Shown here piece by piece: positions 40,721-48,223 of a stretch of 64,000 nt of DNA. The notes under the pieces were generated by a model, which searched no databases, was not told the DNA's origin, and saw only the letters and a list, made by a program, of their open reading frames with translations. Made by a program: the position numbers and the translations under genes. How positions within the stretch are numbered: the first letter of the stretch is position 1; the number at the start of each line of letters is the position of its first letter. The stretch comes from Parapedobacter indicus (lineage in GTDB: Bacteria; Bacteroidota; Bacteroidia; Sphingobacteriales; Sphingobacteriaceae), in contig NZ_FOQO01000006.1 of the NCBI RefSeq assembly GCF_900113765.1, forward strand, positions 1 through 64,000, given 5' to 3'.

Positions 40721-42244
40721 ATGGATCAAGACAGGAAAGTGAGGGTGCGTTTTGCGCCGAGCCCCACCGGGGGATTGCACTTGGGTGGCGTGCGCACGGC
40801 ATTGTTCAACTACTTATTTGCCCGCCATAACGGGGGAACGTTCGTGTTACGCATCGAAGATACAGACCAGACCCGCTTTGTAGAAGGTGCCGAGGCATAT
40901 ATTCAGGACTGCCTTACGTGGTGCGGCATTGAGCCGGATGAAAGTCCGCTTCACGGAGGTGAGTATGGCCCCTATCGGCAAAGTGAACGAAAAGAAAATT
41001 ATCGGTACTATGCGGAACAGTTAGTAGCTGATGGCTATGCCTATTATGCATTTGATACCGCAGAAGAATTGGAGACACAGCGCAACTTGCAGCCTAATTT
41101 TAAATACAGCCATGAAAACCGCACACAACTGCGTAATTCACTCAGTCTTCCTGCAACGGAAGTCCAACGGCTGATTGCCGAAGGGCACCCCTATGTCATT
41201 CGCATCAAGATGCCCGTGGGTGAAACCATTGGTTTTGAAGATATGATCCGCGGCGTCGTCAGTTTTGACTCATCTTTGGTGGATGACAAGGTGTTGCTGA
41301 AAGCCGACGGCATGCCTACGTATCACCTCGCGGTGGTCGTAGACGATTACCAGATGGATATCACCCATGTGTTCCGGGGCGAAGAATGGCTGCCGTCAGC
41401 CCCCGTGCACATCCTATTGTGGGAATACCTTGGCTGGCGTGGCAGCATGCCCCATTGGGCGCATTTACCGTTGATTCTTAAGCCCGATGGCAATGGCAAA
41501 CTGAGCAAGCGGGATGGCGACCGACTGGGATTCCCTGTGTATGCAATGAATTGGCAGGATCCAAAAACGGGAGACCTTACCCGGGGATTCCGCGAGATGG
41601 GATTCCTTCCCGAAGCTTTTGTCAACATGCTTGCCCTGTTGGGGTGGAATGACGGAAGTGATCAGGAGCTTTTTTTCAGGGATGAATTGATTTCCAAATT
41701 TTCGGTAGACCGCATTAGCAAAGCTGGAGCCAAATTTGATTTTGAGAAAGCCAAATGGTTCAACCACGAATGGATAAAACAAAGTGAAGATGAGGTTCTC
41801 CTCCCCCAGCTGAGCGATGTGCTGGCGGAGCATGGTGTGCTGGATGTCGACCGAGCATACCTTTCCAACGTATTGCCGCTGGTGAAAGAGCGACTCACTT
41901 TTCTTTCGGATTTCTGGGAACAGGCTTCTTATTTTTTCAGGCAGCCAGACAGCTATGACCTGGCTTCGGTACAGCCGAAGTGGACGGCTGAAAAAACCGC
42001 ATTCTTCGCCGAGATGATTACCAAACTTGAAAATTTCGAACCCTGGCACAGCGCTGAATTGGAGAGTTTTTACAAATTGGCCATCCAAGCTTCCGGCATG
42101 AAGGTGGGCGAATTGATGCTACCGTTCCGTATTATGCTGGTAGGCGGGAAATTCGGTCCGCACGTTTTTGACATCGCTGCACTTTTGGGGCGAGAGGAAA
42201 CTGTGGCCCGGATGAAAAAAGGCCTAGAAGCGTTCATTACCTAG
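40721..42244 (+). CDS. gltX: Glutamyl-tRNA synthetase
   Basis: 507 residues. The class I signature HIGH appears as HLGG in RFAPSPTGGLHLGGVRTALFNYLFA (near 10-33), then VLRIEDTDQTR; the KMSKS loop is KLSKRDGDR (near 260). The C-terminal anticodon-binding region is present (VGELMLPFRIMLVGGKFGP). It charges tRNA-Glu in the cytosol. Length is normal. It is flanked by palindromic repeat elements on both sides. Confidence 0.97.
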   Translation: MDQDRKVRVRFAPSPTGGLHLGGVRTALFNYLFARHNGGTFVLRIEDTDQTRFVEGAEAYIQDCLTWCGIEPDESPLHGGEYGPYRQSERKENYRYYAEQLVADGYAYYAFDTAEELETQRNLQPNFKYSHENRTQLRNSLSLPATEVQRLIAEGHPYVIRIKMPVGETIGFEDMIRGVVSFDSSLVDDKVLLKADGMPTYHLAVVVDDYQMDITHVFRGEEWLPSAPVHILLWEYLGWRGSMPHWAHLPLILKPDGNGKLSKRDGDRLGFPVYAMNWQDPKTGDLTRGFREMGFLPEAFVNMLALLGWNDGSDQELFFRDELISKFSVDRISKAGAKFDFEKAKWFNHEWIKQSEDEVLLPQLSDVLAEHGVLDVDRAYLSNVLPLVKERLTFLSDFWEQASYFFRQPDSYDLASVQPKWTAEKTAFFAEMITKLENFEPWHSAELESFYKLAIQASGMKVGELMLPFRIMLVGGKFGPHVFDIAALLGREETVARMKKGLEAFIT

Positions 42245-42332
42245 GGATTACCTTCGGTGAGCTCCCGTTGGTCGGTTTCGCTTTTTAAAAATTTTCGTGC
42301 CTTTTCAGTTTAACCTTCGGTACACGTTGACC

Positions 42333-42400
42333 CTTTGGTATGCATCGCAACTTGGAATTGCTATCGCTACGCTGGCAATTCCGAGGTTGCCATGCATACC
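42333..42400. repeat. Dispersed nested-palindrome element, third copy
   Basis: CCCTTTGGTATGCAT and ATGCATACCAAAGGG form a perfect 15-bp outer stem; inside, GCAACTTGGAATTGC and GCAATTCCGAGGTTGC form a second stem around TATCGCTACGCTG. It lies between the convergent gltX and SNF2 genes. Confidence 0.65.
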
Positions 42401-42441
42401 AAAGGGATCTCGGTACTGCCCCTGAACCCATCCGGTGTTTA

Positions 42442-42512
42442 GGCACACTGCAGAGCAAGCCTTGGATAGGCAAGCGTAGCGCAGCAGCGGATCCCACCTT
42501 GCGAGCAGTGTG
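42442..42512. repeat. Related palindromic element, divergent type
   Basis: The outer arms CACACTGC and GCAGTGTG enclose GAGCAAGCCTTGG and CCCACCTTGCGAG-type inner arms and a TAGGCAAGCGTAGCGCAGCA centre that resembles the loop of the preceding element. It directly precedes the end of the SNF2 gene. Confidence 0.5.
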
Positions 42513-42520
42513 TTTAAACA

Positions 42521-45406
42521 TTACCCCAGCAGTTCCCTGATATCCTCCGGCGTGAGCGACTTGATAAAACTCTCTTCCGTAGTAATGAGCGTATCGGCAA
42601 TGCTTTTTTTTCGGTTTTGCAGCGCCAATATCTTTTCCTCTACGGTATCTTTGGTAATAAACTTATAAATAAATACGTTACGCGTTTGCCCGATGCGGTG
42701 TGTGCGGTCTATCGCCTGCTGTTCTACGGCGGGGTTCCACCAAGGATCCAGGATAAACACATAGTCCGCCTCCACTAAGTTAAGTCCTACTCCCCCGGCT
42801 TTGATTGAAATGAGGAAAAGTCGCGTATCTTGGTTTTCTCGGAATTGCTTGACCACTTCTTCCCGGTTTTTGGTCGCACCGTCGAGGTAGGCGTAGCCGA
42901 CCCCATGTTTATCAAAGTACTGTTTGAAAATAACCAGCTGTTTGACAAATTGTGAAAATACAAGCACCTTGTTACCCCGCTGGAGCACGGTTTCCAGGGT
43001 ATGGATAACGCTCTCGAACTTACCGGATTCACCCCGGAACGTGCTATCAACCATCCGCGGGTGGTTAGCCAGCTGACGCAACTTGGTGAGCCCTTGCAGG
43101 AGTGCAATCTGCGGGGTTCTGGCTTTCTCGTCGCCAAGATTCTCCAAAATCGCATTCCGGTATTCCGATTTCACACGTTCATACTGTTCGGCCTGTTGCT
43201 CACCCATGGTGCAGTAGAATACTTGTTCCGATTTGGGAGGCAGTTCAGTAGCTACCTGGCTTTTGGTACGCCGCAAAACGAACGGTTTAATAATGGCCTG
43301 CAATCGTCTCGCCTTTTCCTCGTCTTTCTTTTTTTCAATGGGCTGCACAAATTCTTGCTGAAAGTAGTGGTAACTGCCCAATAATCCCGGGTTGAGAAAA
43401 GCCATCTGCGACCATAAGTCGGCCACGGAATTTTCAACGGGCGTACCGCTCAGCACCAAGCGATGTTTACTTTTAAAGCTTTTTACGGCTTTAAAAGATT
43501 TCGAAGCCGGGTTTTTAATAATCTGGCTCTCATCGAGAATGACATAATTGAAATAAAAGGCACCCAGCAATTCTTCGTCGCTGCGGGCAATCCCATAGGT
43601 CGTAATTACCAGGTCATATTGCTCGAAAATACTCGGTTCTTTAGTCCTGCCGATGCCGGTATGCACGAGAATACGCAATTCGGGCACGAATTTATCTGCT
43701 TCGTTTTGCCAGTTATAAATCAGTGAGGTAGGCATTACAATGAGCGAAGTCAATGGTCCTTCGCGTTGCGCAGCAAGTTCCTTTTGTTTTTGCAGGAATG
43801 CCAATGTCTGTATGGTTTTCCCGAGACCCATATCGTCGGCTAAACAACCACCAAACCGGTATTTCTGAAGAAAGTGAAACCAATTGTAGCCGGCCTTCTG
43901 GTAAGGTCGCAATGAGCCGTTAAATTGCTGGGGCTCTTCGATCTCTTCAATGGCATCAAAATTTGCCAATTGTTCCAGCCTCCGGTCCATCGTTAGCGCG
44001 GTGCGCTCAGACAGGTCATTGAGTAATCCCAAATGATACTTACTGAGCCTGATTGCCTTTTTGTCTTCGGAAAACTGAAACAGGTGATTATACTGCGCAA
44101 ACCATTCTTCGGGAATAACCGCTATCTCGCCGTTGGGCAGTATAAATTCCTTGATGTTATTCAATAAATGGTTGCGCAGCTGGATGAAAGGCACTTCGTA
44201 ATTTCCAAAGCGGGCGATTGCCTCTACGTCAAACCAATCGTTACTCTCCTTAACCGTCAAATCAAGCTCTGTACGCCCAAAGAAAAATCGTTTATGCGGG
44301 TCTTCCTGTACAATTTCATAGCCTAACCGAGTGAGTTCGTCGTTTTTATCGCGGAGCCAGTCCATTACGGATACGCGTTCGTCTGTAATCGCGATGGGCT
44401 CCAAGTTACTGAATAGCGTATTGGTCCGATGCAGCCCCCTGTCCAACAATTCCTGCATGCGTTTTTCTTCCCATTGCAGCGACCGTTTGATCCGATGGAA
44501 GGTATATTGATCTGCAGCTTCATCATACTGCATGCGTACGGTCACCTTGTTTTCGCCTCCCGAAGCGAACAAATAAGGACCGTAGCGGAAATTCAGCTGC
44601 AGTTGCGACGTCCCATTTTCTACATACAGCAATTTAAGTATCGGTACGGCATCGTGCTGGTGGGTTTCGATGGAAAAGCCTTCGGCATACACGTGATGCT
44701 TCTCAATCAGCCCACGCACGAAGGTCTCGAAGTATTTCCGCTCGGTAGCGCGGGCAACTGATATGTACCGTTTTTGTAGAAAGGGAGACAACTTCTTCCC
44801 TTCGAGCGGTTGATCGAAGTGATAAAGTACGTTCTCAAGAAGTAGCCACGCCTGCTGGTTGACGATTACCTGGGCGTCTTTATACATAAACTCAATACGC
44901 TGCCCACCGTATTTGAGGGTAGGGAAATAGCGGGTCTCCTCGCCATTGCGCCTAAAATGAAACAATACAGATGCCGGCTCGGGAGCAATCTCAATCTGCT
45001 GGTCGGCAGCATACCCATCTTTACTCATCAAAAACAGCGGCTTCCCCTTCAGCAGATCCAAAGCCTGCAGTAAGCGCCGCTCGATTTTCGGCCGGATGTA
45101 TTCGTAGAATTTATCGTCAAAAATCCGGGAGAAAAAATCAGCAGGTCGAACCGGCTTTTTATGGTACTGTTTAATGATATTCGTTTGCTCGATCTCGTCC
45201 AGCAGCTTAATCAGCTTGTAATCCACCTCATCCAATACGCGGGCATAATCGGTTGCCGTGTGGCTGAAGATGCGTCGATGTGTCAGGGAATAGCCACCGT
45301 TGGGATTGAGCTGCACAATATGCGGTTCAATTAAGCATCCCAAATAGGGATGTTCACAAAGGGAATAGACCAATCCATAAGGCTGTGTAGTATCGACTTG
45401 CTGCAT
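42521..45406 (-). CDS. SNF2-family DNA helicase/ATPase
   Basis: 961 residues. A long N-terminal region without recognised domain (1-450) is followed by the two-lobed ATPase: motif I DDMGLGKTIQTLAFLQ, DESQ in VILDESQIIKN (motif II), LVLSGTPVENSVADLW (motif III), then LVFSQFVKQLVIF, SIKAGGVGLNLVEADYVFILDPWWNPAVEQQAIDRTHRIGQ (motifs V-VI) and FITKDTVEEKI. It moves along or remodels protein-DNA complexes using ATP. No restriction or phage-defence genes adjoin it, and the closest neighbour upstream is another helicase. Confidence 0.94.
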   Translation of the reverse strand: MQQVDTTQPYGLVYSLCEHPYLGCLIEPHIVQLNPNGGYSLTHRRIFSHTATDYARVLDEVDYKLIKLLDEIEQTNIIKQYHKKPVRPADFFSRIFDDKFYEYIRPKIERRLLQALDLLKGKPLFLMSKDGYAADQQIEIAPEPASVLFHFRRNGEETRYFPTLKYGGQRIEFMYKDAQVIVNQQAWLLLENVLYHFDQPLEGKKLSPFLQKRYISVARATERKYFETFVRGLIEKHHVYAEGFSIETHQHDAVPILKLLYVENGTSQLQLNFRYGPYLFASGGENKVTVRMQYDEAADQYTFHRIKRSLQWEEKRMQELLDRGLHRTNTLFSNLEPIAITDERVSVMDWLRDKNDELTRLGYEIVQEDPHKRFFFGRTELDLTVKESNDWFDVEAIARFGNYEVPFIQLRNHLLNNIKEFILPNGEIAVIPEEWFAQYNHLFQFSEDKKAIRLSKYHLGLLNDLSERTALTMDRRLEQLANFDAIEEIEEPQQFNGSLRPYQKAGYNWFHFLQKYRFGGCLADDMGLGKTIQTLAFLQKQKELAAQREGPLTSLIVMPTSLIYNWQNEADKFVPELRILVHTGIGRTKEPSIFEQYDLVITTYGIARSDEELLGAFYFNYVILDESQIIKNPASKSFKAVKSFKSKHRLVLSGTPVENSVADLWSQMAFLNPGLLGSYHYFQQEFVQPIEKKKDEEKARRLQAIIKPFVLRRTKSQVATELPPKSEQVFYCTMGEQQAEQYERVKSEYRNAILENLGDEKARTPQIALLQGLTKLRQLANHPRMVDSTFRGESGKFESVIHTLETVLQRGNKVLVFSQFVKQLVIFKQYFDKHGVGYAYLDGATKNREEVVKQFRENQDTRLFLISIKAGGVGLNLVEADYVFILDPWWNPAVEQQAIDRTHRIGQTRNVFIYKFITKDTVEEKILALQNRKKSIADTLITTEESFIKSLTPEDIRELLG

Positions 45407-45521
45407 TTACAATAAGGTATCCAAAAAAATAAAGGTGTTAAAGATACGGAAATCTTTGAATAGTTACGGTGCGTTTAGCAAGACTATGAAAATATCTGAC
45501 GGACAAGTCGTTAGTTAAATA

Positions 45522-45551
45522 GAAAAAGCCGCACCCAAATTAGATGTGGCT
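45522..45551 (-). terminator. Rho-independent terminator after the Pif1-like gene
   Basis: On the minus strand AGCCACAT pairs with GTGCGGCT (one mismatch) around a 9-base loop, followed by a run of T's (AAAAA on the plus strand at 45522-45526). It lies about 30 bases past the end of the micro-ORF at 45584. Confidence 0.6.
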
Positions 45552-45583
45552 CAATATCTCTATTAGCGGCAGAATAACCTCCG

Positions 45584-45725
45584 CTATTTCTTCTTCTTAG
45601 CGAGATCAGCGCGGACTTTCCGGACGAAATCAATGGAAGTTTGGGACGCACGGGCAGCTTCCTCATCATCGAAACCGAAATCCAGAATAAGGTTCGCAAC
45701 CACAGAAGCCTTCCGGGGTATACAT
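45584..45725 (-). pseudogene. Probable frameshifted microprotein gene, TAATG-coupled to the Pif1-like helicase gene
   Basis: The helicase stop TAA overlaps an ATG (TAATG, ATG at 45725). From that ATG the frame runs out after 19 codons, but shifting by one base within the CCCC or GG runs (about 45709-45719) opens a frame of coding character to a TAG at 45584: ILDFGFDDEEAARASQ, then DFVRKVRADLAKKKK. The intact version would have about 46 residues. As it stands a 39-residue product could start at a GTG (45703). The same frame is also in phase with the helicase reading frame beyond its stop. I do not recognise a family. Either a sequencing or assembly error, a recent mutation, or a programmed shift explains it. 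Confidence 0.55.
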
Positions 45726-47944
45726 TATCTGGTTAACGACGCCTGTGCAATCCGTATTTCGATATATTCCACTTCGTTACCCAGCATCGCTTTGAGAACG
45801 GATGACGGTTTCCCCGGATTTTGCTGCACTACCTTACGGGCGGTATCTAATTTACCGGCGTCCATTAATTGATGGGCTTCCACTCCACGGCCGATGAAAT
45901 CCAGGAGATGCCCAATAATGGTATTTCGGGTCAAGCCACGTTCCGTTGCGATATCGTCGATTGATTTTCCGGCCTGAAATAAGTCAAAACTGATGCGTTT
46001 GGTTTCTCCTTTGACGACCTTTGGCTTACCGATATTCTCCGGAAGTTCTTCAGCTTTTATTTCAATGGCATTCAACCGCTCAGCTTTGCCCATCACCTCC
46101 TGCAAGGCATCGCCTTTGGCGAGTGCTTCTGCAATGATCAGACATTGCGTCAATTGCTCCTTTTTCCGTTTGAAATCAACATACAATCCCTTCAATTCTT
46201 CCACATATTTCTTTGTACGCTTTTTAATCGTCCACGCAGCGATGTGTGCATCCAACGCAGTGATCAGATCGTCTTCGATCCGGGGCAGAAACCAAGCGAC
46301 GGCCTTTTCTGTGCGTTCATGAATCTTAACATAGTCGCTTTCTCCTTCTTTATTCAACAATCCATTTAGCTGATTACGGAATTTATCGGCTACTTCCCGC
46401 TGTGCCCGACAAGCGATCGACAGTGTCTGAAGAAACTCATAGGCAGCGGCTTGATCGGCAATGTTCCGGCTTTCCAAATCGGTTAATACCCCCTGGCTGG
46501 CTTCTACCAACCGGTCCCATTTAAAACTGTGCAGCAAAATGTGCCCTAAGTAGCTTCGTTGAGAGGCTTCCAGGATTTTGGGCATATCTTCGTCGGCAGG
46601 CGTAGCTTTTGAAAAGTCGGCCACCTGCCTGTCCGTACGGATGCTGTGCGACGGGATGCGGGAATGAAGTACCAGCCCATCCAATTTCCGCAAGCGGCTC
46701 AGCGCCACATAAACCTGCCCGGCAGCAAAAGATGCTCCGGCATCAATGATGGCTTTATCAAACGTAAGTCCCTGACTTTTGTGGATGGTGATGGCCCAGG
46801 CCAGCCGGAGCGGGAACTGTGCAAACGTACCCAACACTTCTTCCTCAACCCGGTCTTGCACTTTATCGTAACGGTATCGGATGTTTTCCCATTCCTCCCG
46901 TTTCACCGTCACGGCATCGGTACCGTCTTTGAACTCCACCATCAGCACATCTCCCGTGGAATCTATGTGCTTCACATAACCGATTTTACCGTTGTAATAC
47001 CGCCGTTCGTCTCCGCTGTCGTTGCGGATAAACATCACCTGAGCTCCAACTTTCAACCTTAATTCCACCTCAGCTGGATAAAGTGTTTCCGGAAAATCCT
47101 TCGAAACCTTCGCTTCCAATGTCACTGTTTGCTCCGGCAGCGCCTCCAATTCCCGTTTATTGATTGCATCTGCCCGGTGATTGTGCGTCGTCAAGGTAAC
47201 ATAGGGATCGTCCTTCGCCGGCATAAAATCTGGATTATAATACGTATTGAGTACATCCAGCTGCTCAGAAGTGCAACAATTGTTGCGGATATCGTTGAGT
47301 ATATCAATAAATGTCTGTTCACTCTGCCGGTATATCTTTTTGAGTTCCAATAAAACCGGCGGCTGGTCGCGAAGCACCTTAGCGTCGAAAAAAAACGGGC
47401 TTGGGTAATAGCGGCTCATCACTTCCCGCTCCTGTTCTCTGACAACGGGGGGCAATTGATACATATCGCCAATAAATAACACCTGCAGGCCGCCGAACGG
47501 ACGTGCATCGCGCCGCACGTTTTTCAAGATGGTGTCAATCGCGTCCAGCGTGTCTGCCCGAAGCATGGAAACTTCATCGATGACCAACAAATCTATTTCC
47601 TGCAACAGCGCGCGTCGTTGCTTGGTCAGTTTCACTTTACCAAACAAGCGGCGACGGTTGTAGATATGGCTATCATGATCATCCCACGCCAGTTCGTAAT
47701 CTTCGATGTACATGCCGAATGGGAGCCAAAACAAAGAATGTAGCGTGGTGCCTCCCGCATTCATCGCTGCCACACCTGTAGGTGCAGCCACCGCCATTTT
47801 TTTATAGCTGTGCTGTTGAATGTATTTCAGAAAGGTTGTTTTTCCTGTTCCGGCTTTGCCTGTAAGGAATAGGTTGCGATTGGTATGGTTCACAAACGAT
47901 ACCGCTTGTAGAAAAGCCGTGTTTTGCACATCTACTGCTGCCAT
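45725..47944 (-). CDS. Pif1/RecD-like AAA helicase with C-terminal HTH
   Basis: 739 residues. Walker A is NLFLTGKAGTGKTTFLKYIQ (near 20-38); Walker B is LLVIDEVSMLRADTLDAID; then FGGLQVLFIGDMYQLPPVV, QVMFIRNDSGDERRYYNGKIG, and the late WAITIHKSQGLTFDKAIID with VALSR, all typical of Pif1-type 5'-3' helicases. The C-terminal third is helical and includes an HTH-like segment (FQAGKSIDDIATERGLTRNTIIGHLLDFI). It unwinds DNA in the cytosol. The end IRIAQASLTR is normal for the family, so the stop is likely genuine. Confidence 0.93.
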   Translation of the reverse strand: MAAVDVQNTAFLQAVSFVNHTNRNLFLTGKAGTGKTTFLKYIQQHSYKKMAVAAPTGVAAMNAGGTTLHSLFWLPFGMYIEDYELAWDDHDSHIYNRRRLFGKVKLTKQRRALLQEIDLLVIDEVSMLRADTLDAIDTILKNVRRDARPFGGLQVLFIGDMYQLPPVVREQEREVMSRYYPSPFFFDAKVLRDQPPVLLELKKIYRQSEQTFIDILNDIRNNCCTSEQLDVLNTYYNPDFMPAKDDPYVTLTTHNHRADAINKRELEALPEQTVTLEAKVSKDFPETLYPAEVELRLKVGAQVMFIRNDSGDERRYYNGKIGYVKHIDSTGDVLMVEFKDGTDAVTVKREEWENIRYRYDKVQDRVEEEVLGTFAQFPLRLAWAITIHKSQGLTFDKAIIDAGASFAAGQVYVALSRLRKLDGLVLHSRIPSHSIRTDRQVADFSKATPADEDMPKILEASQRSYLGHILLHSFKWDRLVEASQGVLTDLESRNIADQAAAYEFLQTLSIACRAQREVADKFRNQLNGLLNKEGESDYVKIHERTEKAVAWFLPRIEDDLITALDAHIAAWTIKKRTKKYVEELKGLYVDFKRKKEQLTQCLIIAEALAKGDALQEVMGKAERLNAIEIKAEELPENIGKPKVVKGETKRISFDLFQAGKSIDDIATERGLTRNTIIGHLLDFIGRGVEAHQLMDAGKLDTARKVVQQNPGKPSSVLKAMLGNEVEYIEIRIAQASLTR

Positions 47945-47993
47945 AGTGGTATTGAAGGTTTAAATTTAAAATGCCAACTGGCAAGGTAAATAG

Positions 47994-48001
47994 CAAATGT
48001 A
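47994..48001 (-). promoter_or_regulatory. Putative -7 box for the Pif1-like helicase gene
   Basis: On the minus strand this reads TACATTTG (TAnnTTTG), 49 bases before the ATG at 47944. Confidence 0.4.
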
Positions 48002-48058
48002 CTAATTTCTACTGAAATACTCAGGCGTTTAATACTTAAAATCGCGTATGAGTAAACG

Positions 48059-48100
48059 CTGTTCGGATATGAACAGAAAAGTGTTCGATACCGAACACTT
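48059..48100. promoter_or_regulatory. Two adjacent GTTC/GAAC dyads upstream of the ABC permease
   Basis: CTGTTC-N6-GAACAG (48059-48076) is followed at once by AAGTGTTCG-ATAC-CGAACACTT (48079-48100), both perfect dyads with a GTTC/GAAC core. They lie 120-165 bases upstream of the permease ATG and may be operators; the second could also fold as RNA. Confidence 0.45.
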
Positions 48101-48223
48101 CTTTTCGGTCAAAAAAATCGTAAAAAACTTAAAAACAACCTTTTACAAAACTGGCTTGGTTGCTGTGTTTGATCGTCCGAAACTAGGACGCAGCATACAC
48201 AGTTTGCAAAGGAGGTCGAGCGC

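Noticed and set aside
42285..42540. Open frames on both strands between gltX and the SNF2 gene
   Set aside because: They lie almost wholly inside the palindromic elements, their products mirror the repeats, and neither resembles a protein family.
45511..45699. 62-codon minus-strand frame near the end of the Pif1-like gene
   Set aside because: It runs through the terminator hairpin and has a non-coding-like composition; the other frame (to 45584) carries the protein-like sequence.
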